A stretch of 8,074 nt of DNA. Origin: Coriobacteriaceae bacterium. GTDB taxonomy: Bacteria; Actinomycetota; Coriobacteriia; Anaerosomatales; D1FN1-002. Every line of letters starts with the position of its first letter. Positions within the stretch are counted from its first letter, which is position 1. This document shows, in pieces, positions 1-7,779 of this stretch. The position numbers and the translations under genes were made by a program. A model generated the notes under the pieces. It searched no databases, was not told the origin of the DNA, and worked only from the letters and a program-made list of their open reading frames with translations. The stretch is from NCBI GenBank assembly GCA_013824215.1, contig PNNM01000046.1, positions 1 to 8,074 on the forward strand. Direction: 5' to 3'.

Positions 1-792
1 GAGCGCGCGCACGATCTCCTGCGCGGCCTCCTCGACCGCCCGGTGTTCGGTGTGCACCACCAGGCAACCGATACGCCGCATGACCGCGCGCGCCTCCTCC
101 AGTTCGCGCTCAACGTGCTCGCGCTCCGCGTAGCCGGGGACAACGGCGCCCATCTCGCGCATGCGCTGGCGGCGGATCTCGAGCAGCAGGTCGAGGTCGG
201 TCACCAGCCCGAAGACCCGGCGCCGATCGATGACGAACAGCTCGGGCGGCGGATCGGTGCCGGGTGCGAGCGGAACGTTGGCGACGCGCAGGCCCTTGAA
301 CGCGAGATACATGGCCAACGGCGTCTTGCCCGTGCGCGAGACGCCCACCAGCACGACGTCCGCCTGCATGAGACCCTCGGGATTCCGGCCGTCGTCGTGC
401 TTGACCGAGAACTCCATCGCCTCGATGCGGTCGAAGTAGTCCTGGTCGGGCCTGCGCACGGCGCCGGCCTCGCCGGTGGGCTCGAAGCCGGTCACCCCGT
501 GGAGGAGCTCCTGGGCCGGGCCGAGCAGGTCCACCGCATTGACGCCGCCAGCGCACAGGCGCGCCATCTCCTCGCGCAACGGCTCGTCGACGAGCGTGTA
601 GAAGAAGATGCAGTGGGGGCCGCAGTGGGAGCGCACCGCGGCGCGCAACCCGTCCACCGAGGTCACCTTCGGCAGGCGCTCGATCCGGAACGCGTCGTCG
701 GCGTACTGCGACGCGACCGCCCGTGCGACCATCTCGCCCGTCTCGCCCAGCGAGTCCGAGACGACGTGGATCGTGATGGGGCCGTCGGTCAT
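1..792 (-). CDS. ppsR: Pyruvate,phosphate dikinase regulatory protein (PpsR/PDRP, DUF299 family), 3' end cut by the window edge
   Basis: Bifunctional serine/threonine kinase-pyrophosphorylase family. PDRP uses ADP to inactivate pyruvate,phosphate dikinase by threonine phosphorylation and reverses this with phosphate, releasing pyrophosphate; it is cytosolic. The reading frame is open from ATG at 792 to position 1 without a stop, giving 264 residues. The family is usually about 270, so only the last few residues are missing. Visible features are the N-terminal VVSDSLGETGEMVARAVASQ (residues 10-29), a conserved block DRIEAMEFSVKHDDG (121-135), the P-loop GVSRTGKTPL (150-159), and NVPLAPGTDPP (172-182). 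The start lies 7 nt after the glyS stop with no clear Shine-Dalgarno, so it is probably translated by coupling as third gene of a glyQ-glyS-ppsR operon. A dikinase gene (ppdK) could lie beyond the left edge. The dikinase form is preferred over the PEP synthase form because of the Gram-positive-like context; motifs alone do not separate them. Confidence 0.93.
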   Translation of the reverse strand, partial: MTDGPITIHVVSDSLGETGEMVARAVASQYADDAFRIERLPKVTSVDGLRAAVRSHCGPHCIFFYTLVDEPLREEMARLCAGGVNAVDLLGPAQELLHGVTGFEPTGEAGAVRRPDQDYFDRIEAMEFSVKHDDGRNPEGLMQADVVLVGVSRTGKTPLAMYLAFKGLRVANVPLAPGTDPPPELFVIDRRRVFGLVTDLDLLLEIRRQRMREMGAVVPGYAEREHVERELEEARAVMRRIGCLVVHTEHRAVEEAAQEIVRAL

Positions 793-799
793 CAGCGAC

Positions 800-2868
800 T
801 CAGACCGCGAGGCGCCCGAGATCGGCGAAGCCGAGGAACGGAGCCACGAAGCGGTTGAGAAGCCGCAGACGGTTGGCGCGCAGCGCCTCGTCCTCGGCCA
901 TGACGAGGACACCAGCGAAGAAGACGTCGATCGGGCCGCGAAGGGCGGCGAGCGCGGCGAGCGCGGCGGCGTAGTCGCGGGCCGCGACGGCGGCGGCGAC
1001 GTCGTTCTCGGCCAGGTCCAGCGCCTTGGCCAGCGCGGCCTCCTCGGGACCCATGATGTCGGGGTCGGTCTCGGTGCCGAGAGCCGGGTCGCGCAGGTTC
1101 TGAGCGCGGGCGAAGGCGACCGAGAGGTCCTCGAGCGCGGTCTCCTGCGACCGGAACGCGGTGAGCGCCTCGCAGCGCGCGAGCGCGTCCGCGGGGTCGT
1201 CGGAGACCACTGCGAGCACGGCGGCCACGGTGTCGAACGCGTGGCCGCGGTCCTTGAGCACCCCTTCGAGCCGGCCCACGACGAAGTCTTGGACCGCCGA
1301 GCCGGTGCCCTCCACGTCGAGTCCGGGGATCACGCCGGCGTAGCCCTCCAGCGCCGCGGCGATCGAGTCGGTCAGCGTCAGGCGCAGGCCGGCGGCGGTG
1401 ATGATGCCGAGGATGCCGAGCGCCCCTCGGCGCAGCGCGTAGGGGTCCTGCGAGCCGGTCGGCGGCATGCCGGCGGCGAAGATGCCGACCATCGTGTCGA
1501 GCTTGTCGGCCACCGAGACGAGCTGCCCGGCGATCGAAGCAGGCAGATCATCGCCCGCGTAGCGCGGCCGGTAGTGCTCGACGATCGCCTCGGCGACCGC
1601 GGGCGACTCCCCGGTGGCCAGCGCGTAGTAGCGCCCCATCACGCCCTGCAGCGACGGGAACTCGACCACCGCGTGGCTCACGAGGTCGGCCTTCGCCAGG
1701 TGCGCGGCGCGCACCGCCTCGGCCTCGGCGTCGGCGTCGACGTCCGCGATGCGGGCGAGCTTCTCGGCCAGCGCCTCCATGCGCGCGGCCTTGGCGCCGA
1801 GCGTGCCGAGCTTCTCCTGGAACACGATCGTCTCGAGCCGCGGCACGGCAGCCTCGAGCGGGGCTTTGAGGTCCTCGCGGTAGAAGAACGCGGCGTCCGC
1901 GAGGCGCGCCCGGATGACGCGCTCGTGGCCGGCGGTGATGACGTCGTTCCGCTCCGGGTCGCCGTTGTGGACGACGATGAACGCATTTGTGAGCTCGCCG
2001 TCGGCGGACTCGACCGGGAAGTAGCGCTGGTGCGACTCCATCGCGGTCTCGAGGACCTCGCGCGGGACCTCGAGGAACGCCGCGTCGAAGTGCCCGACCA
2101 CGACGGTAGGCCACTCCACGAGGTTCACGACCTCGGCGAAGGTCTTCTCGGGCACCACCGCGCGGCCGTCCACGCCGGCGGCCGCGGCCTCGATGCCGTC
2201 GCGCAGGATGTGGGCGCGCTTCGCCTGGTCGTAGACGAACCTGCCCGCTTGCGCGGCCTCGTCGTACTCGGAAGCGGAGGCGATCTCAACGTCGTCCGCG
2301 AGGAAGCGGTGGCCGCTTGTGACGCGTCCGGCCGTGAGCCCAGCGTACTCGACAGGTACGACATCATCGCCGAACAGCGCCACGAGCCGGCGCACCGGGC
2401 GCGAGAAGCGCACCTCGCCGCTCCCCCACCGCATCGACTTCGGCCAGTCGATGGCCGCGGCCAGCTCGGCGAGCAGGCCGGGAAGGACCTCGGCGGCGGG
2501 CAGGCCCGCACGCTCGATGGCGGCGTAGACGTACGCGTTGCCGTTCTCCTCGACTGTCTCCAGGTCCGCGCTCTCCACGCCGCGGCTGCGAGCGAAGCCC
2601 TCGCCGGCCTTCGTGGGGTTCCCGTCGGCGTCGTAGGCGGCCGAGACGGACGGACCCTTCACGCGCTCCGACAGGTCGTCGGCGCGTTCGGCCAGGCCGG
2701 TCACGCGCAGGACGAGCCGGCGCGGGGCCCCGTACGCGTTCAGATCCTCGTAGCCGAGGCGGGCGCCCTTCAGCGCCGCGGCCGCCTTGGCCGCCAGCTG
2801 CCCGATGGCGCCGTACAGGGCCGTCGAGGGGATCTCCTCGACCCCGATCTCGAAGAGCAGGTCGCGGC

Positions 2869-2872
<4 letters not shown>
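800..2872 (-). CDS. glyS: Glycyl-tRNA synthetase beta subunit
   Basis: Large subunit of the heterotetrameric (alpha2beta2) bacterial glycyl-tRNA synthetase. The alpha subunit makes glycyl-adenylate and the beta subunit binds and positions tRNA-Gly. The protein has 690 residues, the normal family length. It opens with LLFEIGVEEIPS (residues 5-16), typical of beta subunits. It then has MRWGSGEVRFSRPVRRLVAL (about 146-165), the HD-like region with KADLVSHAVVEFPSLQGVMG (about 390-410), ADKLDTMVGIFA followed by PPTGSQDPYALRR (about 455-480), and a C-terminal DALR-type anticodon-binding domain with GPIDVFFAGVLVMAEDEALR near residues 645-665. The start is GTG at 2872; it overlaps the glyQ TGA in a GTGA junction, so translation is coupled to glyQ. 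A GGCGGTGAT stretch just upstream may act as a weak ribosome site. No truncation or frameshift is seen. Long open frames on the opposite strand here are GC-driven shadows. Confidence 0.98.
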
Positions 2873-3804
<932 letters not shown>

Positions 3805-3809
3805 CGATG

Positions 3810-3815
3810 CCCCTC
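3810..3815 (-). promoter_or_regulatory. Ribosome binding site deciding the glyQ start
   Basis: Read on the minus strand this is GAGGGG, followed by 5 nt and then TTG at 3804. The spacing suits initiation at TTG and is too long (20 nt) for the ATG at 3789. Confidence 0.55.
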
Positions 3816-3822
3816 GTGACGG

Positions 3823-3840
3823 CGGCGGGGCGTCCCGCCG
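3823..3840. other. Perfect 7-bp inverted repeat in the glyQ leader
   Basis: CGGCGGG (3823-3829), a 4-nt loop GCGT, then CCCGCCG (3834-3840). In the glyQ transcript this would be a very stable hairpin ending about 8 nt upstream of the GAGGGG ribosome site. No T-tract follows on either strand, so it is not a typical intrinsic terminator. It could be a leader stability element, a protein site, or a chance product of high GC. Confidence 0.4.
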
Positions 3841-3860
3841 GGTGCTGCGATGTGCTCGCC

Positions 3861-3866
3861 ATCTTA
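3861..3866 (-). promoter_or_regulatory. Possible -10 element for glyQ
   Basis: TAAGAT on the minus strand, about 57 nt upstream of the proposed TTG start, in a relatively AT-richer patch of a GC-rich region. No clear -35 partner is present. Confidence 0.3.
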
Positions 3867-3897
3867 CCGCAACAGGCACCCGTCACCCGCCCTGCGG

Positions 3898-3903
3898 TAT
3901 GCT
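3898..3903 (+). promoter_or_regulatory. Possible -10 element for the HD-CHAD-Ppx operon
   Basis: TATGCT lies 35 nt before the ATG of the HD gene. The hexamer 17 nt upstream (GGCACC) does not resemble a -35, so this is a weak candidate. Confidence 0.25.
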
Positions 3904-3928
3904 CGAACTCCGCGAACTCCCCTGCCGT

Positions 3929-3932
3929 GAGG
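3929..3932 (+). promoter_or_regulatory. Ribosome binding site of the HD-domain gene
   Basis: GAGG followed by 6 nt and ATG at 3939. This supports ATG 3939 over the in-frame GTG at 3927 and over more upstream starts, which would place the protein start inside the promoter region or the glyQ leader. Confidence 0.6.
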
Positions 3933-3938
3933 TCGTCG

Positions 3939-4559
3939 ATGCCAAGGACCCAGGACACGCCTGCCGACGCCGACACGCTGATCGAAGCGGCGCGCGCCAT
4001 GGCCGGCTCTCTCGCGGGCGACGCCGATCACGAACGCACCGTCGCACGCCTCGCAGTTGCGCTGTTCGACGCGACGCGCGAGCTCCACTGCCTCGACGAG
4101 GAGCACCGCCGCCTGCTCGAAGCCGGGGCGCTGCTGCACGACACCGGTTGGGAACTCGGCGGCAAGGGGCACCACAGGAGCTCGGAGCGTCTCGTGCTCG
4201 ATTCGGACCTCCCCTTCGCCGACGACCGCGAGCGCGCGTTCGCAGCGGCCGTGGCGCGCTACCACCGCAAGGCGCTGCCGGACCCCTCGCACGACGCCTT
4301 CTCGCGACTGGAGGCCGAGGACCGGGACGCGCTGCGTTGGTGCGCCGCACTCGTGCGCATCGCCGACGGTCTCGACCGCGGTCACGACGCGGTGGTCCGC
4401 GAGCTGTCCGCGGAGACGGACCACGCGCGCCTCACCATCACCGCCCGTTGCTCCGGCGACCCCGAGCTCGCGCTGTGGGGCGCCGAGCGCAAGACCGACC
4501 TGCTCGAAGCGGTCTCCGGCCTCGCGGTCCACATCCTCGCCGAGAAGATCGCGCCGTGA
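3939..4559 (+). CDS. Standalone HD-domain protein homologous to domain III of Ppx/GppA
   Basis: A 206-residue protein that is essentially one HD-type domain, the superfamily of metal-dependent phosphohydrolases. The motif residues are H31, H67-D68 (in LLHDTGW), H78-H79 (in KGHHRSS), H109 (in VARYHRKAL) and D143 (in IADGLDRG), so the metal-site set looks complete. There is no signal peptide or membrane segment. It aligns with the C-terminal HD domain of the Ppx encoded at 5479-6993: about 49 of 93 residues are identical between its residues 56-148 and Ppx 358-450, with identical spacing from H67 to D143. The ATG at 3939 is chosen for its GAGG site. It is first in an operon with the CHAD and Ppx genes, and its TGA overlaps the CHAD GTG. 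A role in polyphosphate or (p)ppGpp metabolism, as an enzyme or as a partner or regulator of Ppx, is inferred from context and paralogy. Its substrate cannot be read from sequence. Confidence 0.9.
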   Translation: MPRTQDTPADADTLIEAARAMAGSLAGDADHERTVARLAVALFDATRELHCLDEEHRRLLEAGALLHDTGWELGGKGHHRSSERLVLDSDLPFADDRERAFAAAVARYHRKALPDPSHDAFSRLEAEDRDALRWCAALVRIADGLDRGHDAVVRELSAETDHARLTITARCSGDPELALWGAERKTDLLEAVSGLAVHILAEKIAP

Positions 4560-5482
4560 GCCGCCCGACGCTCCTGCCCTCCACGCCCGTCGCCGAAGCG
4601 GCGGCCGAGGTCCTGGCGGCCAAGGCCGTCCCGCTGTTCGCCCTCGAGGAGGCGGCAGCCGGCGGGCGCGACATGGACGCCGTGCACGACATGCGGGTGG
4701 CCTCGAGGCGTCTGCGCGCCGCGCTGACGGTGTTCCGGCCCTACCTTCCCGCCAAGGGCCGCAAGCGGTGGGGACGCCTGGCGCGCACCATCACGCGCTC
4801 GCTCGGGGCGGTGCGCGATGCCGACGTCTTCATCGCCGAGTTCTCTGCGCTGGCACGCAACGCCAAGACCGCCGACGAGCGCGTGACCCTCGCCTACCTG
4901 CTCGGGCGCCGCCACGGCGAACGGGCGCGCGATCTTGCCGAGATGCGCCGCACGCTCGGGTCGCTCGACCTCGCGGGCGGGCGCTCGGCCTTACTGCGCT
5001 TCGCCGCCTCGGCCCGCGGGGCGGACACCCCCCTGCACGAACTGGCCGCCGAGATCCTCACGACGCGGCTCGCCGCGCTCGGCGCGCACCTCCCCGACGC
5101 GCTCACACCCGAGAACGCCCAAGTCCAGCACGCCATGCGCATCTCGGCCAAGCGCCTCCGCTACGCGGTCGAGACCCTGCGGCCGTGCTTCGACGCGAGC
5201 GCCGGCGACATCCTGGCCGTCCTGCGAGCGCTCCAGGACGCGCTCGGCGAGATGCACGACCGCGACGTGTTCCTCGCCGCCGTGCGCCAAGTCGCCGAGG
5301 ACCCCGATGCCGCGGCCGCCGGCGTGACGGCCGCGGGCCTGGCCGTCGTGGAACGTCGCTTGGTGAAGGAACGCGCGCGACACTTCGCCACGTTCGCCGA
5401 TCTCATCACAGAGCACGATGCGGCCTCGCTGGAGGCCGCGCTCGATGGCGCCCTGCTGCCGCTCCCCGGGGGCGAGGCGTGA
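4556..5482 (+). CDS. CHAD domain protein (polyphosphate-binding)
   Basis: A 308-residue all-helical protein made of the conserved histidine alpha-helical domain (CHAD), known to bind inorganic polyphosphate through basic residues and often found beside polyphosphate enzymes. The internal duplication is visible. The first half has VHDMRVASRRLRAALTVFRP (H44, R47, R51, R52, R54) followed by LGAVRDADVF. The second half has VQHAMRISAKRLRYAVETLR (H192, R195) followed by LGEMHDRDVF. There is no N-terminal CYTH domain, so this is not the CYTH-CHAD triphosphatase architecture, and no signal peptide. The start is GTG at 4556, overlapping the upstream TGA (GTGA); its own TGA overlaps the GTG of ppx in the same way. 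A longer open frame extends upstream but lies over the HD gene and is not real. The likely role is to bring polyphosphate to, or hold it near, the Ppx encoded next; that is inference. Confidence 0.93.
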   Translation: MSRPTLLPSTPVAEAAAEVLAAKAVPLFALEEAAAGGRDMDAVHDMRVASRRLRAALTVFRPYLPAKGRKRWGRLARTITRSLGAVRDADVFIAEFSALARNAKTADERVTLAYLLGRRHGERARDLAEMRRTLGSLDLAGGRSALLRFAASARGADTPLHELAAEILTTRLAALGAHLPDALTPENAQVQHAMRISAKRLRYAVETLRPCFDASAGDILAVLRALQDALGEMHDRDVFLAAVRQVAEDPDAAAAGVTAAGLAVVERRLVKERARHFATFADLITEHDAASLEAALDGALLPLPGGEA

Positions 5483-6993
5483 AGCGGCTCGCCGCGATCG
5501 ACATAGGCACGAACTCGGTGCGGCTCGTGGTGGCCCAGCCCGAGCGGGGCGGTGGCTACCGTCTCATCGACGACGAGAAGTCGCAGGTGCGGCTCGGCGA
5601 GGGGCTCGGCGCCACGGGTGCGCTGTCCGAGGCGGCCATGGACCGGACGGTCGAGGCGCTCGGCAGGATGCTCGAGATCGCGCGCGGGCTGGAGGCGGAC
5701 CGCGTCCGCGCCGTCGCCACCGCCGCAGTCCGCATCGCGTCCAACGGCGAGGCCTTCGTCGCGCGTCTGCGCGACGAGCTCGGCGTGCGGGTGGAGGTCA
5801 TCTCGGCGTTCGAGGAGGGGCGTCTCGCCTTCCTCGGCGCGGCCGCGAACTTCGATCTGGCCGGCCGCATGGCCGTCGTCGACATCGGCGGCGGCTCGGT
5901 GGAGATCGTGCGCTCGACCGGGACCCAGATCGAGGACATCACGTCGCTGCCGCTCGGCGTCGTGGCGTTGGCCGAGCTGCTGCCCACCGACGAGGACCCC
6001 CCTTCGCGCGCCTCGCTCAAGCGGCTCCGCCGCCACATCCGCGCGTCGCTGCGCGGCGCCTTCGGCGCGCGCCCGCACGCCATCGCCGGCGCGATCGGGT
6101 CGGGCGGCACGGTCACCACGCTCGGCTCGATAGTCGCCGCCTGGACCGGCGACGAGACCGGCAGCGTCCAGGGCATGGAACTCACCCAGGCCGACGTCGT
6201 GCACATCTTCGCGTGGCTGCGCGGGCTCACCCTCGAGCAGCGCCGCCACGTGCCGGGGCTGCCCGAATACCGCGCCGACATCATCGTGCCCGGCGCCCTG
6301 CTCGTCCGCGAGGTCCTGCGACACCTCGGCACGAACACGCTGCTCGTCAACGGCAAGGGACTGCGCGAGGGGCTCGTGCTCGATACCATTCGCCAGGAGA
6401 CCGGCGCGGCGAACCGGCCGCCGGACACGCGCAAGGCGGTGCTCGCGTTCGCCAAGCGCTGCCGCTTCGACCAGGCGCACTCCCTGCACGTCGCCGCGCT
6501 CGCACTCTCGCTGTTCGACCAGATGGCGGACCCCTCGCTCGACGAACGCCATCGCCGGATGCTGGAGACCGCCGCGATCCTGCACGACGTGGGCTACTTC
6601 ATCGGGTACGACAAGCACCACCGGCACTCGGGGCATCTGATCACCCACGCCGACCTGCCCGGACTCTCGCCGCGCGACATCGCGCTCGTCGCGGCGGTCG
6701 CCCGCTACCATCGCGGCGCGCTGCCGAAGCTCCGACACGACGAGTACGCGCGTCTCGTCCCCGAGGACCGTGATGCCGCGGCGCGCCTCGGCGGTATCCT
6801 GCGCCTCGCCGACGGCCTCGACCGCGGACGCGCCCAGCGTGTGATCGCCGTGGGCCTCGAGCAGCACGACGGCACGGTCACGCTGATACCGGAGGGCGAG
6901 GGCGACCTGCGTGTGGAGGTCTACGGGGCGCGCGAGAAGGCGGACCTGTTCGAGAGCGCATTCGGGGTCACGCTGAGGATCGGCGCTCCGTAG
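5479..6993 (+). CDS. ppx: Ppx/GppA family exopolyphosphatase / pppGpp phosphohydrolase with C-terminal HD domain
   Basis: A 504-residue enzyme of the ASKHA-fold Ppx/GppA family, which removes terminal phosphate from polyphosphate and/or converts pppGpp to ppGpp. The N-terminal catalytic part has AAIDIGTNSVRLVV (residues 5-18, phosphate loop 1), the conserved glutamates E112-E113 in SAFEEGRLAF, VDIGGGSVEI (loop 2, D135), and AIGSGGTVTTLGS (205-217). LPEYRADIIVPGALL and VNGKGLREGLVLD follow. The C-terminal third (about 318-504) is an HD domain with H334, H369-D370, H380-H381, H411 and D445. The length fits the long E. coli-like Ppx rather than the roughly 310-residue form common in Actinobacteria. 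The start is GTG at 5479, with GGGGG about 6 nt upstream and overlap with the CHAD stop. The CHAD neighbour favours polyphosphate as substrate, but Ppx and GppA activities cannot be separated by motif. Confidence 0.93.
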   Translation: MKRLAAIDIGTNSVRLVVAQPERGGGYRLIDDEKSQVRLGEGLGATGALSEAAMDRTVEALGRMLEIARGLEADRVRAVATAAVRIASNGEAFVARLRDELGVRVEVISAFEEGRLAFLGAAANFDLAGRMAVVDIGGGSVEIVRSTGTQIEDITSLPLGVVALAELLPTDEDPPSRASLKRLRRHIRASLRGAFGARPHAIAGAIGSGGTVTTLGSIVAAWTGDETGSVQGMELTQADVVHIFAWLRGLTLEQRRHVPGLPEYRADIIVPGALLVREVLRHLGTNTLLVNGKGLREGLVLDTIRQETGAANRPPDTRKAVLAFAKRCRFDQAHSLHVAALALSLFDQMADPSLDERHRRMLETAAILHDVGYFIGYDKHHRHSGHLITHADLPGLSPRDIALVAAVARYHRGALPKLRHDEYARLVPEDRDAAARLGGILRLADGLDRGRAQRVIAVGLEQHDGTVTLIPEGEGDLRVEVYGAREKADLFESAFGVTLRIGAP

Positions 6994-6999
6994 GGCGCC
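6982..6999 (+). terminator. Possible hairpin at the ppx/recO convergent junction
   Basis: GGCGCTC (6982-6988), loop CGTA, GGGCGCC (6993-6999) forms a 7-bp stem with one G-U pair in the plus-strand RNA and spans the ppx stop codon. No U-tract follows. On the minus strand the G-U becomes an A-C mismatch. It may contribute to ending the ppx transcript, but the evidence is structural only. Confidence 0.25.
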
Positions 7000-7734
7000 T
7001 CAGCCGAGGAACTCGAGCGACTTCAGACGCGCGGGCACGTGGTGTGCGACGAACGCCCGCACGAGTCGCGTGACCTCCGCGGCCACCTCGGGCTCGGGAG
7101 CGAGCGACGGCACCTCGGCGAGTCTCGCCTGCATCAGCGCGCCTACCAGATGCCGCCCCTCTTGCGAGAGCGGGAACGAGGCGGCGTCCAGCTCCCCGCA
7201 CTCGGCGCACAGCACGCCTCCGGCGGCCAAGGAGAACCCGCCGGCCACGCTGTCGGACGCGCACTGCACGCAGGAGTCCAGCTGGGGCCGGTACCCCTGC
7301 ATCGCCATCGCCTTGATCAGGAACGCGACCGTCACGAGGCGCACGTCGGCGGTCTCGGCGGAGGCCAGCACGTCGAGCGCGGTGACGCACAACGGGAACA
7401 GCACGTCCTCGGCTTGGGCCTCCACCGAGACCTTGTCGGCGAGGTCGAGGACGATCGAGGCGGCGCAGGAACGGTCGTAGTCGTCGCGCAGGCCCGCGTG
7501 AGCGGCCACGGACTCGGCTTCCGAGACCACCTCGAGGTTGCGGCCGGGATGCAGCAGCAGGTCCGCGACGCATCCGGGCTCGAGGCGGGCGCTCAGACGC
7601 GAGCCCGGCTTGCGCGCCCCCTTGGCCACGGCGCGCACCTGGCGGCCATCATCGGCCAGCAGCGTGAGGATGAGGTCCGTCTCGCCGAGCTTGGTCTTGC
7701 GCACGACGAGCGCGCGGAGGCGGTAGCCGGTCAT
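7000..7734 (-). CDS. recO: DNA repair protein RecO
   Basis: Recombination mediator of the RecFOR pathway. It binds SSB-coated single-stranded DNA and, with RecR, helps load RecA at gaps. The protein has 244 residues, the normal length. The N-terminal OB-fold begins YRLRALVVRKTKLGETDLIL (residues 4-23), with VAKGARKPGSRLSARLEPG at about 37-55. The C-terminal part has a four-cysteine zinc finger, C155-x2-C158 and C176-x2-C179 (CVQC and CAEC), and ends KSLEFLG. The start ATG at 7734 fits the family N-terminus, but its upstream region (GCGGCCCGCGGC) has no Shine-Dalgarno. It lies 22 nt after the deoC stop on the same strand, so it is probably read from the deoC transcript. Its stop faces the ppx stop across 6 bp. 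Confidence 0.95.
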   Translation of the reverse strand: MTGYRLRALVVRKTKLGETDLILTLLADDGRQVRAVAKGARKPGSRLSARLEPGCVADLLLHPGRNLEVVSEAESVAAHAGLRDDYDRSCAASIVLDLADKVSVEAQAEDVLFPLCVTALDVLASAETADVRLVTVAFLIKAMAMQGYRPQLDSCVQCASDSVAGGFSLAAGGVLCAECGELDAASFPLSQEGRHLVGALMQARLAEVPSLAPEPEVAAEVTRLVRAFVAHHVPARLKSLEFLG

Positions 7735-7735
7735 G

Positions 7736-7779
7736 CCGCGGGCCGCTGTCGCGGGGTCAGCCGCGGCCCTGTGCCGCGG
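7736..7779. repeat. Three CCGCGG palindromes around the deoC/recO junction
   Basis: CCGCGG occurs at 7736-7741, 7761-7766 and 7774-7779. The last two can form a 6-bp hairpin with a 7-nt loop at the 3' end of deoC. The first covers the position where a recO ribosome site would be. Any two copies can pair, so alternative hairpins are possible in the deoC-recO mRNA. Confidence 0.4.

Larger units (their letters stand above)
3805..3938. promoter_or_regulatory. Divergent intergenic region between glyQ and the HD-CHAD-Ppx operon
   Basis: This 134-bp stretch separates two divergent operons and must hold the promoters for both unless they lie inside genes. On the minus strand TAAGAT at 3866-3861 is a reasonable -10 element for glyQ; I find no convincing -35 at 16-18 nt. 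On the plus strand TATGCT at 3898-3903 could be a -10 for the HD gene, again without a good -35. The implied leaders are short (about 50 and 30 nt). That leaves no room for a T-box leader, which controls many Gram-positive aminoacyl-tRNA synthetase operons. Promoter calls are by eye and weak. Confidence 0.45.

Noticed and set aside
3823..3840. Intrinsic terminator
   Set aside because: The stem is strong, but no T-tract follows on either strand, and it lies between divergent genes where no transcript should end.
3805..3938. T-box riboswitch in front of glyQS
   Set aside because: The leader is too short, and no specifier stem or antiterminator/terminator pair with a U-tract is visible.
4057..5478. 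474-codon N-terminal extension of ppx
   Set aside because: The frame is open upstream of GTG 5479, but it overlaps the HD and CHAD genes out of frame and reads as Arg/Ser/Pro-rich filler. The family N-terminus (AAIDIGTNS) starts right after 5479.
5161..6867. 568-residue open frame on the minus strand across the CHAD and ppx genes
   Set aside because: Antisense to two well-supported coding regions, with Arg/Ala/Glu/Asp-rich composition and no family motif.
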